NCBI GenBank assembly: GCA_035546295.1
Contig: DATKBT010000061.1
Span: 1 to 64,000 of the forward strand
Direction of reading: 5' to 3'
Length of the DNA: 64,000 nt
Source: DATKBT01 sp035546295
GTDB lineage: Bacteria; Acidobacteriota; Thermoanaerobaculia; Multivoradales; Multivoraceae
Under the pieces are notes generated by a model, which was not told the origin of the DNA, made no database searches, and was given only the letters and a program-made list of their open reading frames with translations. Below, in pieces: positions 18,417 through 26,571 of this stretch. The stretch's first letter is position 1, and every line of letters starts with the position of its first letter. The position numbers were made by a program, and so were the translations under genes.

Positions 18417-18444
18417 GAGCGCTCGCTTGCCGTAGGAGCGCTCG
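18408..18444 (+). repeat. Tandem duplication across the VWFA stop codon
   Basis: TTGCCGTAGGAGCGCTCG occurs at 18408-18425 and again at 18427-18444, a 19-bp period. The TAG in the first copy is the gene's stop codon, and the second TAG falls in another frame. Confidence 0.85.
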
Positions 18445-18524
18445 GCCCGCTCCGTCGGGCGAAGCCCTCCATCCACGCAGAGGAGCAACGGTGTAGTGCA
18501 ACCACGTCGCTCGTCTGGCGTATA

Positions 18525-18541
18525 TTTCTCGATATGAGAAA
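18525..18541. promoter_or_regulatory. Palindrome overlapping the start codon of PadR gene 2
   Basis: TTTCTC-GATAT-GAGAAA is a perfect 6-5-6 inverted repeat. The ATG start at 18534 lies inside it. A repressor bound here would block transcription or initiation, which suits PadR autoregulation. The role is inferred. Confidence 0.5.
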
Positions 18542-18935
18542 AACATCCAGGAACCGGGCGCCGGGGGCGCGATCGGCGCCGGACGCGCTGACCGAGCTGC
18601 AGGTCGATCTGTTGCTGTCCCTGCGCGAAGGTCCGGCCGAGGCCGGCGACCTGCTCGACCGGATCGCTCGCTGGCGCGGTGCGGAGGCGCCGCTCGCCAC
18701 CGTCTACCGTCAGCTCCAACGGGCGCTCGACGGTGGCTGGCTGACGCTGGAGGAGGGGACCAGCCAGGCGACGGACGGGAGCCGGGGGCCGGGACGGCCG
18801 GGGCGTCAGTACCGGCTCACCGCCGCCGGTGAGCGCCGGCTCGAGGAGGCGCTGGGTTCTCAGCAACGACGGCTCGAACACGCCCGCTCCCTGGGCCTGC
18901 TCGGGCGCGCAGGTGCGGGGCGATCGCGCTCGTGA
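18534..18935 (+). CDS. PadR-family transcriptional regulator
   Basis: 133-aa winged-helix regulator: LTELQVDLLLSLREGPAEAGDLLDRI, then PLATVYRQLQRALDGGWLTLEEG and GRPGRQYRLTAAGERRLEEAL. It lacks the usual GSLYPAL motif (it has ATVYRQL), so it is a diverged PadR member. The TGA overlaps the GTG start of the following permease (GTGA at 18932-18935). A 17-bp palindrome spans its start codon. Confidence 0.85.
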   Translation: MRKTSRNRAPGARSAPDALTELQVDLLLSLREGPAEAGDLLDRIARWRGAEAPLATVYRQLQRALDGGWLTLEEGTSQATDGSRGPGRPGRQYRLTAAGERRLEEALGSQQRRLEHARSLGLLGRAGAGRSRS

Positions 18936-21706
18936 TGCGCCGCGCCCTCGACCAGCGCGCGTTCGAGGCGCTCCTGCGCCTGAGCCCGCGCCGGTTCCGC
19001 ACCCGCTTCGGCGACGAGCTCGCCGCTCAACAGGCGGCGCGCGCTCGCCGCTCGGAGCCGGCGGCGGTCGTGCGCCGCGGACAGTGGCGCGCGGTGCGAG
19101 ACCTGATCCGGCAGCTCCCCGGTCTGTGGCGCGACGAGCTGGCTCAGCGGCCTGGCCGCGCACTTGGATCCCGCCGACGCAGAGGAGACGGCACCGTGAG
19201 AGTGCTCTTCGACGAAGTCCTGCACGCCGCCCGGCGCCTGCGCCGAAGCGGCCGGCTGCTGACCGCGCTCAGCGTGTGCACGCTCGGACTCGGCGTAGGC
19301 GCCGCGGTCGCCATGGTGACCGTCGTTCGCGGCGTCCTGATCGCCCCCCTGCCCTACGGCGAGCCCGACCGCATCGTGCGGATCTTCAAGGACTCCGCCG
19401 ACGAGGGAGACTTCTTCCTCTCCGGCGTGCGCTTCGCGGCGGCGCGCGAGCAGCTCGGCTCGCTGGTGCAGGTCGCGGGCTTCTACGACTATCAGGAGGA
19501 GGGGTTGGACCTGGTCCGCGAGGGTCGCGGGCGGCGCCTGAGGACCCTGCGCGTCTCGGCCGGCTACTTCGAGGCGCTCGGAGTGGCCCCGCTTCTCGGC
19601 CGTACCTTCGAGCGACGCGAGGAGATCCCCGACGGCGCCGGCCTGCGGGACCCGAACCGCTTCGAGATGGTCACCGCGCCGGCGCAGCCGGTGGCGATCC
19701 TCTCCTGGCGGCTGTGGAACGAGGAGCTCGGCGGCGATCCGGGCGTGCTGGGATCGCGGCTCGAGCTCGGCGGGTCGCGCTTCAGCGTGGTCGGCGTGAT
19801 GCCGCGTGGCTTCGGCGGGGCGCGCGCGCCCCACGTCGGCGGCAGCGCCGATCTGTGGCTGCCGCTCGACACCGCCGCCGGGGGCGTCAACGTCCTCGAC
19901 AACAGCTATCTCAGCGTCGTCGCGCGCCTGCGCGACGGCGTGGCCCCGAAGACCGCGCAGGCCGAGATCGACCGCTTCCTCGAGGGTCTTCGCGCCGAAG
20001 GCCGCGCGCCGGAGAGCCTCGCCTGGAAGATGGTGCCACTCGAGGAGACGGTGGTCGGCGACAGCCGCGCGATGCTCTGGCTGCTGCTGGCGGCGGTCGG
20101 GGTGCTGCTCGTGGTGATCTGTCTCAACCTCTCCGGCCTGACCCTGGCCCAGGCGCTCGATCGCAGGCGCGAGATGGCCTGCCGTTCGGCGGTCGGCGCG
20201 AGCCGCCGCCGCCTCCTGCTCCAGGCGATCCTCGAGAGCGGCCTGACCTCGCTCGCAGGGGGCGCCCTCGGGGCCGCTCTCGCGTGGCTCGCGGTACACA
20301 TCCTGCGCGTCGCACAGCCGGCGGCTCTCCCCCGCTACGACGCTCTGCGGCTCGATCTGCCGGTGCTGGGCGTCGCGGTCGCGGTCTCGGCGATCGCCGC
20401 CATCCTCGTCGGAGTGCTGCCGGCGCTCGAGGCGTCGCGCGCGGCGGCCGCAGCGAGGATCACCCGCGGCGCGACGGCCGGCGAGCGGACCGGCATCCCG
20501 CGACGCCTGCTGGTCGCGGTCCAACTGGCGCTGGCCGTCGTCCTGCTCGCTTACGCGGGAATGCTGGGTCGACACTTCGCCGAGCTCTACCACGTCGACA
20601 TGGGGTTCGAGCCGGACGACGTCCTCACGTTCCAGCTCCGGCTCCCGGACCATCGCTACGCCGAGCCCGAGCGGCGCATCGCGTTCTACGGCCAGCTCTT
20701 CGAACGCCTCCACGCCGCCCCCGAGATCGAGGCCGCGGCCGCGACGTCGAAGCTGCCGGGGGACGGCCACCGCAACCGCTGGGGCTTCCGGATCGCCGGC
20801 GTGGAGCTCGACGAAGAGGACACCGTGCCGCTCGCCGAGATCCGCTGTGTGGCCGGCGACCTGCTCGGAGCGCTCGCGATCACCCTGCTCGAGGGCAGGG
20901 ATCTCGCGGCGAGCGACCGCGCCGGGCAGCCCCCCGTGGTCCTGGTCAACCGCACGCTGGCCACCCGCTACTTCGGAGACGAAAGCCCGATCGGCCGCCA
21001 GCTCCTGGTCGGCGGCCGCCCCGCCCGCACCGTCGTCGGCGTGGTCGCCGACGTCCGGCCGGCGCCGGCGGAGACGCCGGTGCCCAAGATCTACTTGCCC
21101 CAGACCCAGTTCGCGGGCAACCGCAACTGGGACCTGAGCTTCGTCGTCGCCCGCGGCGGCGATCCCCGGCCCACCTTCTCGGCGCTCCAGAGCCGGGTCG
21201 AAGGAGTGCTCGCCGAGCTCGATCCGAACCTCGCGCCCTACGACTTCGTGATCTACCGGGAGCTGCTCGGCGCGCACCTGGCGCGTGAGCGATTCGCAGC
21301 GACCCTGATGAGCTCGTTCGCCGGGCTGGTGCTCGTGCTCGCGGCGCTCGGCCTCTACGGGGCCCTCGACTACGGGGTCCGACGACGACGGTCGGAGCTC
21401 GGGCTCCGCCTCGCGCTCGGGGCAGCCCGACGCCGCCTGTTGTTCGACGTCGCGGGCTACGCTTTCGCAGTCACTGCTGCAGGCCTGGCCGTCGGCTTCG
21501 CGGTCGTCTGGGCGGGCGAGCGCTGGCTCTCCTCGGTCTTCGACCGATCGGGCCTCGCCAGATCGGACCTCGCGATCTCGGGGTTCGACGTCGCCCTCAC
21601 GATCGCCGTCGCCGCGACGCTGCTCGTAGTCGCGGCGTTGGCCGCGCTGGCGCCGGCTCGGCGGACGCTCGCCATCGATCCCGCCGAGGTCTTGAAGTCG
21701 CAGTAG
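18932..21706 (+). CDS. ADOP-type ABC transporter permease (MacB/FtsX superfamily)
   Basis: 924-aa second complete ADOP. The N-terminal extension LLRLSPRRFRTRFGDELAAQ is a conserved soluble head found in some ADOPs. The first membrane helix is LLTALSVCTLGLGVGAAVAMV, followed by LIAPLPYGEPDRIVRIFKD. FtsX block one is at about 385-500 (MACRSAVGASRRRLLLQAIL) and block two is near the C-terminus (LGLRLALGAARRRLLFDVAG). The core domains carry ILSWRLWNEELGGDPGVLG and LVNRTLATRYFGDESPIGRQL. The GTG start is coupled to the PadR stop; an ATG three bases on is the alternative. No ATPase partner is nearby. Confidence 0.9.
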   Translation: MMRRALDQRAFEALLRLSPRRFRTRFGDELAAQQAARARRSEPAAVVRRGQWRAVRDLIRQLPGLWRDELAQRPGRALGSRRRRGDGTVRVLFDEVLHAARRLRRSGRLLTALSVCTLGLGVGAAVAMVTVVRGVLIAPLPYGEPDRIVRIFKDSADEGDFFLSGVRFAAAREQLGSLVQVAGFYDYQEEGLDLVREGRGRRLRTLRVSAGYFEALGVAPLLGRTFERREEIPDGAGLRDPNRFEMVTAPAQPVAILSWRLWNEELGGDPGVLGSRLELGGSRFSVVGVMPRGFGGARAPHVGGSADLWLPLDTAAGGVNVLDNSYLSVVARLRDGVAPKTAQAEIDRFLEGLRAEGRAPESLAWKMVPLEETVVGDSRAMLWLLLAAVGVLLVVICLNLSGLTLAQALDRRREMACRSAVGASRRRLLLQAILESGLTSLAGGALGAALAWLAVHILRVAQPAALPRYDALRLDLPVLGVAVAVSAIAAILVGVLPALEASRAAAAARITRGATAGERTGIPRRLLVAVQLALAVVLLAYAGMLGRHFAELYHVDMGFEPDDVLTFQLRLPDHRYAEPERRIAFYGQLFERLHAAPEIEAAAATSKLPGDGHRNRWGFRIAGVELDEEDTVPLAEIRCVAGDLLGALAITLLEGRDLAASDRAGQPPVVLVNRTLATRYFGDESPIGRQLLVGGRPARTVVGVVADVRPAPAETPVPKIYLPQTQFAGNRNWDLSFVVARGGDPRPTFSALQSRVEGVLAELDPNLAPYDFVIYRELLGAHLARERFAATLMSSFAGLVLVLAALGLYGALDYGVRRRRSELGLRLALGAARRRLLFDVAGYAFAVTAAGLAVGFAVVWAGERWLSSVFDRSGLARSDLAISGFDVALTIAVAATLLVVAALAALAPARRTLAIDPAEVLKSQ

Positions 21707-21798
21707 CTCACCGACTCGGCCCGGCCCCAGGCCACCTCTTCCTTCACCTGATCGGCAAGGTCCGCCGGAAGCGAGACGGTCACTTTCCTCGTCGCCAT
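21706..21798 (-). pseudogene. Truncated ribbon-helix-helix antitoxin remnant
   Basis: The ATG at 21798 begins MATRKVTVSLPADLADQVKE followed by EVAWGRAESVS, the N-terminal strand and first helix of a CopG/Arc-type ribbon-helix-helix protein. Identity stops after 31 codons, exactly at the stop codon of the convergent ADOP gene. The frame then runs antisense through the permease. The second helix, C-terminus and any toxin gene are missing. This is a decayed toxin-antitoxin locus cut at the ADOP boundary. Confidence 0.7.
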
Positions 21799-21851
21799 AC
21801 GATCGATCTCACCAGAAGTATGGCGGCGGCCGCGTTCACCTCTGGTAGTGC

Positions 21852-23057
21852 CTACCTCCGATAGGGGCGCATCTCCTGCTTGGCCACAGACTCCAGGTGC
21901 ACCTCGTCGGGCCCGTCGGCGAGCCTCAGCGTGCGCGCGCTGGCCCAGGCGCTGGCCAGGAACGTGTCCTGGCAGACCCCGGCGCCGCCGTGGGACTGGA
22001 TGGCGCGGTCGAGGACACCCAGCAGCATGGCGGGCGCGACGACCTTGATCATCGCGATCTCCTTGCGCGCCTCCTTGTTGCCGACCGTGTCCATCAAGTG
22101 CGCGGCCTGCAGCGTCAGCAGGCGAGCCTGGTCGATCTCGATGCGCGAGCGGGCGATGTCCTGGCGGATCGAGCCGAACTCCGCGAGATGGCGCCCGAAG
22201 GCGACCCGTTCGTTGACCCGCCTGCACATCAGCTCGAGCGCGCGCTCGGCGAGCCCGATCGAGCGCATGCAGTGGTGGATGCGCCCGGGACCGAGCCGTC
22301 CCTGGGCAATCTCGAAGCCGCGCCCCTCGCCCAGCAACAGGTTGTCCTTGGGCACCCGGACGTCGGTGTAGGTGACCTCGGCGTGGCCGTGCGGGGCGTG
22401 GTCGTAGCCGAAGACGGTGAGCATGCGCTCGATCTTCACGCCGGGCGTGTCGAAGGGCACGACGATCATCGACTGCTGGGCGTGCTTGGGGGCATCGAAA
22501 TCGGTCTTGCCCATGAAGATCGCGACCTTGCACCGCGGATCCCCCGCTCCGGAGCTCCACCACTTGCGGCCGTTGATCACGTACTCCTCGCCGTCGCGCT
22601 CGATCCGCGACTCGATGTTGGTCGCGTCGGAGGACGCGACGGCCGGTTCGGTCATCGCGAAGCAGGAGCGGATCTCGCCCTCGAGCAGCGGCTTCAGCCA
22701 CTTCTCCTTGAGCTCGTCGCTGGCGTAGCGCGCGAACACCTCCATGTTGCCGGTGTCGGGCGCCGAGCAGTTGAACACCTCGGGGGCGAACGAGACGCGG
22801 CCCATGATCTCGCACAGCGGCGCGTACTCGAGGTTGGTGAGCCCCGGTCCGTGCTCGCTCTCGGGCAGGAACATGTTCCACAATCCCGCCGCCTTCGCCT
22901 TCGGCTTGAGCTCCTCGATCACGGGGATCGGCTGCCAGCGATCCTCCGTGGTGCTCATGTGCTGGTAGACCCGCTGCTCGTTCGGGTAGATGTGCTCGTC
23001 CATGAACTGGAGCAGGCGGTCGCGGAAGTCCTTGGCTTTGGCGGACGGCTCGAACAT
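21852..23057 (-). CDS. Acyl-CoA dehydrogenase family protein
   Basis: 401-aa FAD enzyme that oxidises acyl-CoA thioesters to enoyl-CoA. All three parts of the fold are seen: N-terminal helices (AKAKDFRDRLLQFMDEHIYPNEQ), the middle beta domain with CFAMTEPAVASSDATNIESR and VINGRKWWSSGAGDPRC, and the C-terminal helical domain with GRLGPGRIHHCMRSIGLAERAL and IQSHGGAGVCQDTFLA. The ATG at 23057 is preceded by AAGGGGAG. A frame extension to 23144 upstream looks non-coding. It is a single-gene unit next to a divergent glycosyltransferase. Chain-length preference cannot be read from sequence. Confidence 0.92.
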   Translation of the reverse strand: MFEPSAKAKDFRDRLLQFMDEHIYPNEQRVYQHMSTTEDRWQPIPVIEELKPKAKAAGLWNMFLPESEHGPGLTNLEYAPLCEIMGRVSFAPEVFNCSAPDTGNMEVFARYASDELKEKWLKPLLEGEIRSCFAMTEPAVASSDATNIESRIERDGEEYVINGRKWWSSGAGDPRCKVAIFMGKTDFDAPKHAQQSMIVVPFDTPGVKIERMLTVFGYDHAPHGHAEVTYTDVRVPKDNLLLGEGRGFEIAQGRLGPGRIHHCMRSIGLAERALELMCRRVNERVAFGRHLAEFGSIRQDIARSRIEIDQARLLTLQAAHLMDTVGNKEARKEIAMIKVVAPAMLLGVLDRAIQSHGGAGVCQDTFLASAWASARTLRLADGPDEVHLESVAKQEMRPYRR

Positions 23058-23213
23058 GTCGTTTCTCCCCTTCAGAAGGCTGGCGAAGCGGGGACCTGGC
23101 GGCGGCCCGCGTAATCGGGCACGTCGATCGCGATCAGAGATCACCCGAAGGCCGCTATCCTACCCGCACTCTCAGGAGGGCCCGCGGCACGGGCCGCGCC
23201 GCGAGTCGAGCTC

Positions 23214-25394
23214 GTGATCGACCATCGACAGCACACTGTCAGCGCTCTCGGCCGGGCGCACTGGAGCCCGCTGCGCTGGAGCATCACGGCGGCGGCCGCC
23301 GGCTTCGCTCTGACGATCGCGGCCTGGGCTGCCATGCTCGCGGGCGTCGGCGCCGCGATCACCCACCCCGCGGGGAGGATCGGGGTGTCGGTCGCGCTCG
23401 CGGCAGCGGCCGCAACCGCGATCGCCTGGGTTCGTGGCGCCGGCGCGCGCAGGTCCGATGAGCGCCGCACGCGACTCGCCCTCGCCGGCGCCCTCTGCGT
23501 CGCCCTCTGCGTGCGCCTGATCGGCATCGACCACGAGGTCGGCGAGCGCTCCTACCTCGACGAGGGGACCTACTACCGGTACGCCACCGACATCAACGAA
23601 GGGAAGCTGCTGCCACACAGCTTCGTCTACCCCCATCTTCTCTACTACGTCGACGCCTTCGCGCTGTGGGCTGCGGATCGCACGCCCGGAGACGAGACGC
23701 TGGCACGGCTGTGGAGTGGCACCGACGAGCCGCTGGCCCGACAGTGGCTGTGGCTGCGGCTGGTCGCCGCCACCATGAGCGCCTTCACCGTGTTGCCGGT
23801 CTTCGGCATCGGAGCCGTGCTCGCGGCTGAGCAGCGGCGCGTCGAGACAGGGCTCGCGGCCTCGGCGTTCTACGTGCTCTCGCCGCTGTTCAACGAGGGA
23901 TCTCACCTGTTCATCTCGGACTTTCCGTCGGCTTGCCTGGCGACCGTCTCGCTCTACTTCGCCGCCCGGCTGACCGCGGCGGAGCGGTTCCGCGACTACG
24001 CGCTCGCCGGCGCCTTCGCCGGGCTGGCGGCGGCGACCAAGTACCCCGCCGGCACGGTGGCGCTGGCGATCGTGGTGGTCTGGCTCCTCCACCGCCTCCG
24101 CTCGCGAGCGTGGCGACTCGCGAGTCTGGGCGGTCTGGCGACAGCGGCCGGCGGCGCGATCGCCACCTTCCTCGGCTCGATGCCGGCCTTCTTCCGCTCA
24201 CCGGTCGATGCGGTGACCTCGCCGCGAGGAATGCTGTTCGGGCTGCGCCAGTACTCGGAGGGCGGCTGGATCGGTGTCCAGCCCGACAGTCACACGCTCT
24301 ACTACCTCGGCCTCCTGGCCGCCAGCTTCGGCGTTCCGGCGCTGCTGCTGATCGTCGCCGCGCCGCTGCTCGCGCGCGGTGAGCGTCGACGGCGTCTGCT
24401 GTGGATCCTGCCCTACCCGATCTGCTACCTGGCGCTGATGATCTCGATGAGCATGGTGGTCAAGCGCAACCTGGCGACGGTGATCCCGGTGCTTGCCGCG
24501 GTCGCCGGTGTCGGCCTGGTCCTCGCGCTCGAGCGGATCTGGAGCCTCCGCGTCTCGCGCCCGTGGCGCCGGCTGCTCAGCATCGCGTCGTGCGTCCTCG
24601 CCCTGGCCGTCCCGGCCTGGGCCACGGCGGCCGACGCCGTCAGCCACGCCCGCGAAAGCACCCGCGAGGAGGCGGCGCGTCTCCTCGAGGAGCTGCTGCC
24701 GATCGGCGCCACCGTTCTCAAGGAGTCCTACACCCCGCGTCTCGACCCCTCGAAGCTGCTGATCTGGAACACGCGCTTCTACCCGCGGATCCCGATCGAC
24801 CAGGTCGTCGACGGCAGCGTCGACTACCTGCTGCTCTCCTCGAGCGCGTTCGGCCGCTTCCTGCGCGAGGCCCTGCTCGAGGCGGAGCACCACGACGAGA
24901 ACGCCCGCCGATACCGGGAGGTGCTCGAGGGTTGGGAGCTGGTCGCCGACGTCACTCCGGATCGCACGCAGCGCGGTCCCGCGCTGTTCCTCTATCGCGT
25001 GCCGGTCCGCTTCCCGCCGGTCGCCGCGCTCGACCTGCCGGCGGCGAGCGCTTGGGTGAGTGCTCAGGACATGCGCCGCTCCTCGGAGTCGCCGGTGCGC
25101 TTCACCGCGCCGGGACAGTGGGTGGTCTTCCGCGGTCATCTCGCTGCCGGCCGCTACCGCGTGCGTCTGCTCGAGCGCGATGCGGGCGTGATCGACACCG
25201 ACCTGATCGACACCGACCGAGCGCCGGTGTTCCGAGCCGTCGCACCCGATGGTCGCCTGGTGGCGGAGCTCGGCAGGCACGCAGAGCTCGCGCTCGCGAG
25301 CGACGGTCCGGTGCTTTTCCAAATCCGGCGGACGCCGGGGACCGAGATCGACGGGCTCGGGGTCGAGCCCGCCGAGCCTCAAGCGGCGAAGTAG
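23214..25394 (+). CDS. Membrane glycosyltransferase, family 39 (ArnT/PMT)-like
   Basis: 726-aa multispanning protein of the GT-C fold, predicted to transfer sugars from a polyprenyl-phosphate donor to a periplasmic acceptor. The first extracytoplasmic loop contains the family acidic motif in GERSYLDEGTYYRYATD, followed by SFVYPHLLYYVDAFALWA. About ten membrane segments lie between residues 20 and 480. The soluble C-terminal region (residues 490-726) contains VLKESYTPRLDP and resembles those of acidobacterial glycosyltransferases. The GTG at 23214 is the likely start. Its last 16 bp overlap the convergent thioredoxin-like gene. Confidence 0.8.
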   Translation: MIDHRQHTVSALGRAHWSPLRWSITAAAAGFALTIAAWAAMLAGVGAAITHPAGRIGVSVALAAAAATAIAWVRGAGARRSDERRTRLALAGALCVALCVRLIGIDHEVGERSYLDEGTYYRYATDINEGKLLPHSFVYPHLLYYVDAFALWAADRTPGDETLARLWSGTDEPLARQWLWLRLVAATMSAFTVLPVFGIGAVLAAEQRRVETGLAASAFYVLSPLFNEGSHLFISDFPSACLATVSLYFAARLTAAERFRDYALAGAFAGLAAATKYPAGTVALAIVVVWLLHRLRSRAWRLASLGGLATAAGGAIATFLGSMPAFFRSPVDAVTSPRGMLFGLRQYSEGGWIGVQPDSHTLYYLGLLAASFGVPALLLIVAAPLLARGERRRRLLWILPYPICYLALMISMSMVVKRNLATVIPVLAAVAGVGLVLALERIWSLRVSRPWRRLLSIASCVLALAVPAWATAADAVSHARESTREEAARLLEELLPIGATVLKESYTPRLDPSKLLIWNTRFYPRIPIDQVVDGSVDYLLLSSSAFGRFLREALLEAEHHDENARRYREVLEGWELVADVTPDRTQRGPALFLYRVPVRFPPVAALDLPAASAWVSAQDMRRSSESPVRFTAPGQWVVFRGHLAAGRYRVRLLERDAGVIDTDLIDTDRAPVFRAVAPDGRLVAELGRHAELALASDGPVLFQIRRTPGTEIDGLGVEPAEPQAAK

Positions 25395-25960
25395 TCCGGC
25401 TCGTTGCCGGGCTTCCACTTGATGTTGCAGCCAACGCTGGGACGTTGCTGCGAGGAGACCTTGCGGCCCTCGAGGAGCGCGTCGGCGGCAGCGCGCAGGT
25501 CGCTGCCGGTCACCGGCCGTCCGTTGCCGGGCCGGCTGTCGTCGAACTGGCCGCGATAGACCAGACGTCGATCCTGGTCGAAGAGGAAGAAGTCGGGCGT
25601 GCACGCCGCCTTGTAGGCTTTGGCGACCTCTTGGCTCTCGTCGTAGAGGTAGGGGAAGGTGTACCCCACCCGCCGCGCCTCTTCGGCCATCTTCTCCGGC
25701 GCATCTTCCGGATGCGACGTCACGTCATTGCTGCTGATCGCGTAGATCGCGAGGCCCCGCGCCTGGTAGGCGCGCCCGAAGTCGGCGAGCGCGCTGCGCA
25801 GGTGCTTGACGAAGGGGCAGTGGTTGCAGATGAACATCACCAGGTGCCCCTTGGCGCCGGGGTGCTCGTCGAGAGAGTGGCGCTCGCCTGCGGCGTTCGG
25901 GAGGTCGAACTCGGGCGCCCGCGTGCCGATCGATAGCATGGTCGACGGAGTCTTCACCAT
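25379..25960 (-). CDS. Thioredoxin-like (AhpC/TSA-type redoxin) protein
   Basis: 193-aa cytoplasmic thioredoxin-fold protein with MLSIGTRAPEFDLPNAAGE, the CxxC site in VMFICNHCPFVKHL (CNHC), the cis-proline loop KAACTPDFFLFD, and a characteristic tail SVGCNIKWKPGNEP. The family is widespread, annotated as thioredoxin or redoxin domain protein, and its partner is not known. ATG at 25960; alternative starts (MLSIG) exist a few codons later. Convergent with and overlapping the glycosyltransferase. Confidence 0.88.
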   Translation of the reverse strand: MVKTPSTMLSIGTRAPEFDLPNAAGERHSLDEHPGAKGHLVMFICNHCPFVKHLRSALADFGRAYQARGLAIYAISSNDVTSHPEDAPEKMAEEARRVGYTFPYLYDESQEVAKAYKAACTPDFFLFDQDRRLVYRGQFDDSRPGNGRPVTGSDLRAAADALLEGRKVSSQQRPSVGCNIKWKPGNEPDYFAA

Positions 25961-26121
25961 AGGACGGATTCTCCCGGAGTTTCATCGATGGTTCGGTCGC
26001 CGATGATCGAAGCGACGGCACGCATCGGTCTCGAGGTCACGCCTACGGTAACGGCCCCGCGAGCGCCCGACAAGCCGACGCCGCGTTCATCGTCCCGAAC
26101 CGCAGTCCGAGGAGCTCTCCA

Positions 26122-26355
26122 GTGATCGACTTCGATGCGACCAGCCTTCCTCGAATCGATCGCGACGACTTCCCCTCCCTCCTCGAGCACGCTCTCGCTG
26201 CCGGCGAGATCTCAGAGGACCGAGCCGACGAGCTGCGCCGTTTCCGCGCCGAGGGATACCTCCACGTCAGGAGCGCCATCGACCCAGCGCTCCTCGAGCG
26301 GCTCCGGGAGGACTACGAGGAGGCCTGGCGCACGGTCCGAACGTGCGCGCGCTGA
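26122..26355 (+). pseudogene. Truncated phytanoyl-CoA dioxygenase (PhyH)-like fragment
   Basis: The 77-codon frame reads LRRFRAEGYLHVRSAIDPAL and LLERLREDYEEAW, the N-terminal helix-strand of PhyH-type Fe(II)/2-oxoglutarate dioxygenases, which are normally 250-300 aa. No HxD or distal His follows, because the frame ends and no continuation is seen in other frames before the next gene. A second short frame up to 26491 (ERNGGILYELPRG) may be another gene's remnant. The start could still be expressed as a small protein, but a decayed gene is more likely. Confidence 0.6.
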
Positions 26356-26510
26356 TCGCCGGGCGCCCCACGTCGCGCCGGTGGGCGTCGAGCGCAACGG
26401 AGGAATCCTCTACGAGCTTCCCCGAGGCACTCGGCAGCGGGCGCCGCTGTGGTCGCGGATCCGGTCGAGGGTGGGGCGCCTGCTCGGGTAGCGCGACCCT
26501 CGCCCACGAC

Positions 26511-26571
26511 CGTCGCGCAGCACGCGACTACTGGTCGCGCAGCACGCGACTACCGGTCGCGCAGCACCGAG
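26511..26571 (-). repeat. 22-bp tandem array across an ADOP stop codon
   Basis: On the minus strand the unit TGCTGCGCGACCGGTAGTCG(CG) is repeated about 2.7 times at the 3' end of the third ADOP gene. The first copy contains the gene's TAG (26552-26550) and the next copy has TAG at 26530-26528, in another frame. Confidence 0.85.

Noticed and set aside
16116..21706. Defence or new multi-gene system formed by VWFA and flanking PadR-ADOP modules
   Set aside because: MoxR-type AAA, ternary or nuclease partners are absent, and both protein families are common unlinked in Acidobacteriota; there is no evidence for a joint system.
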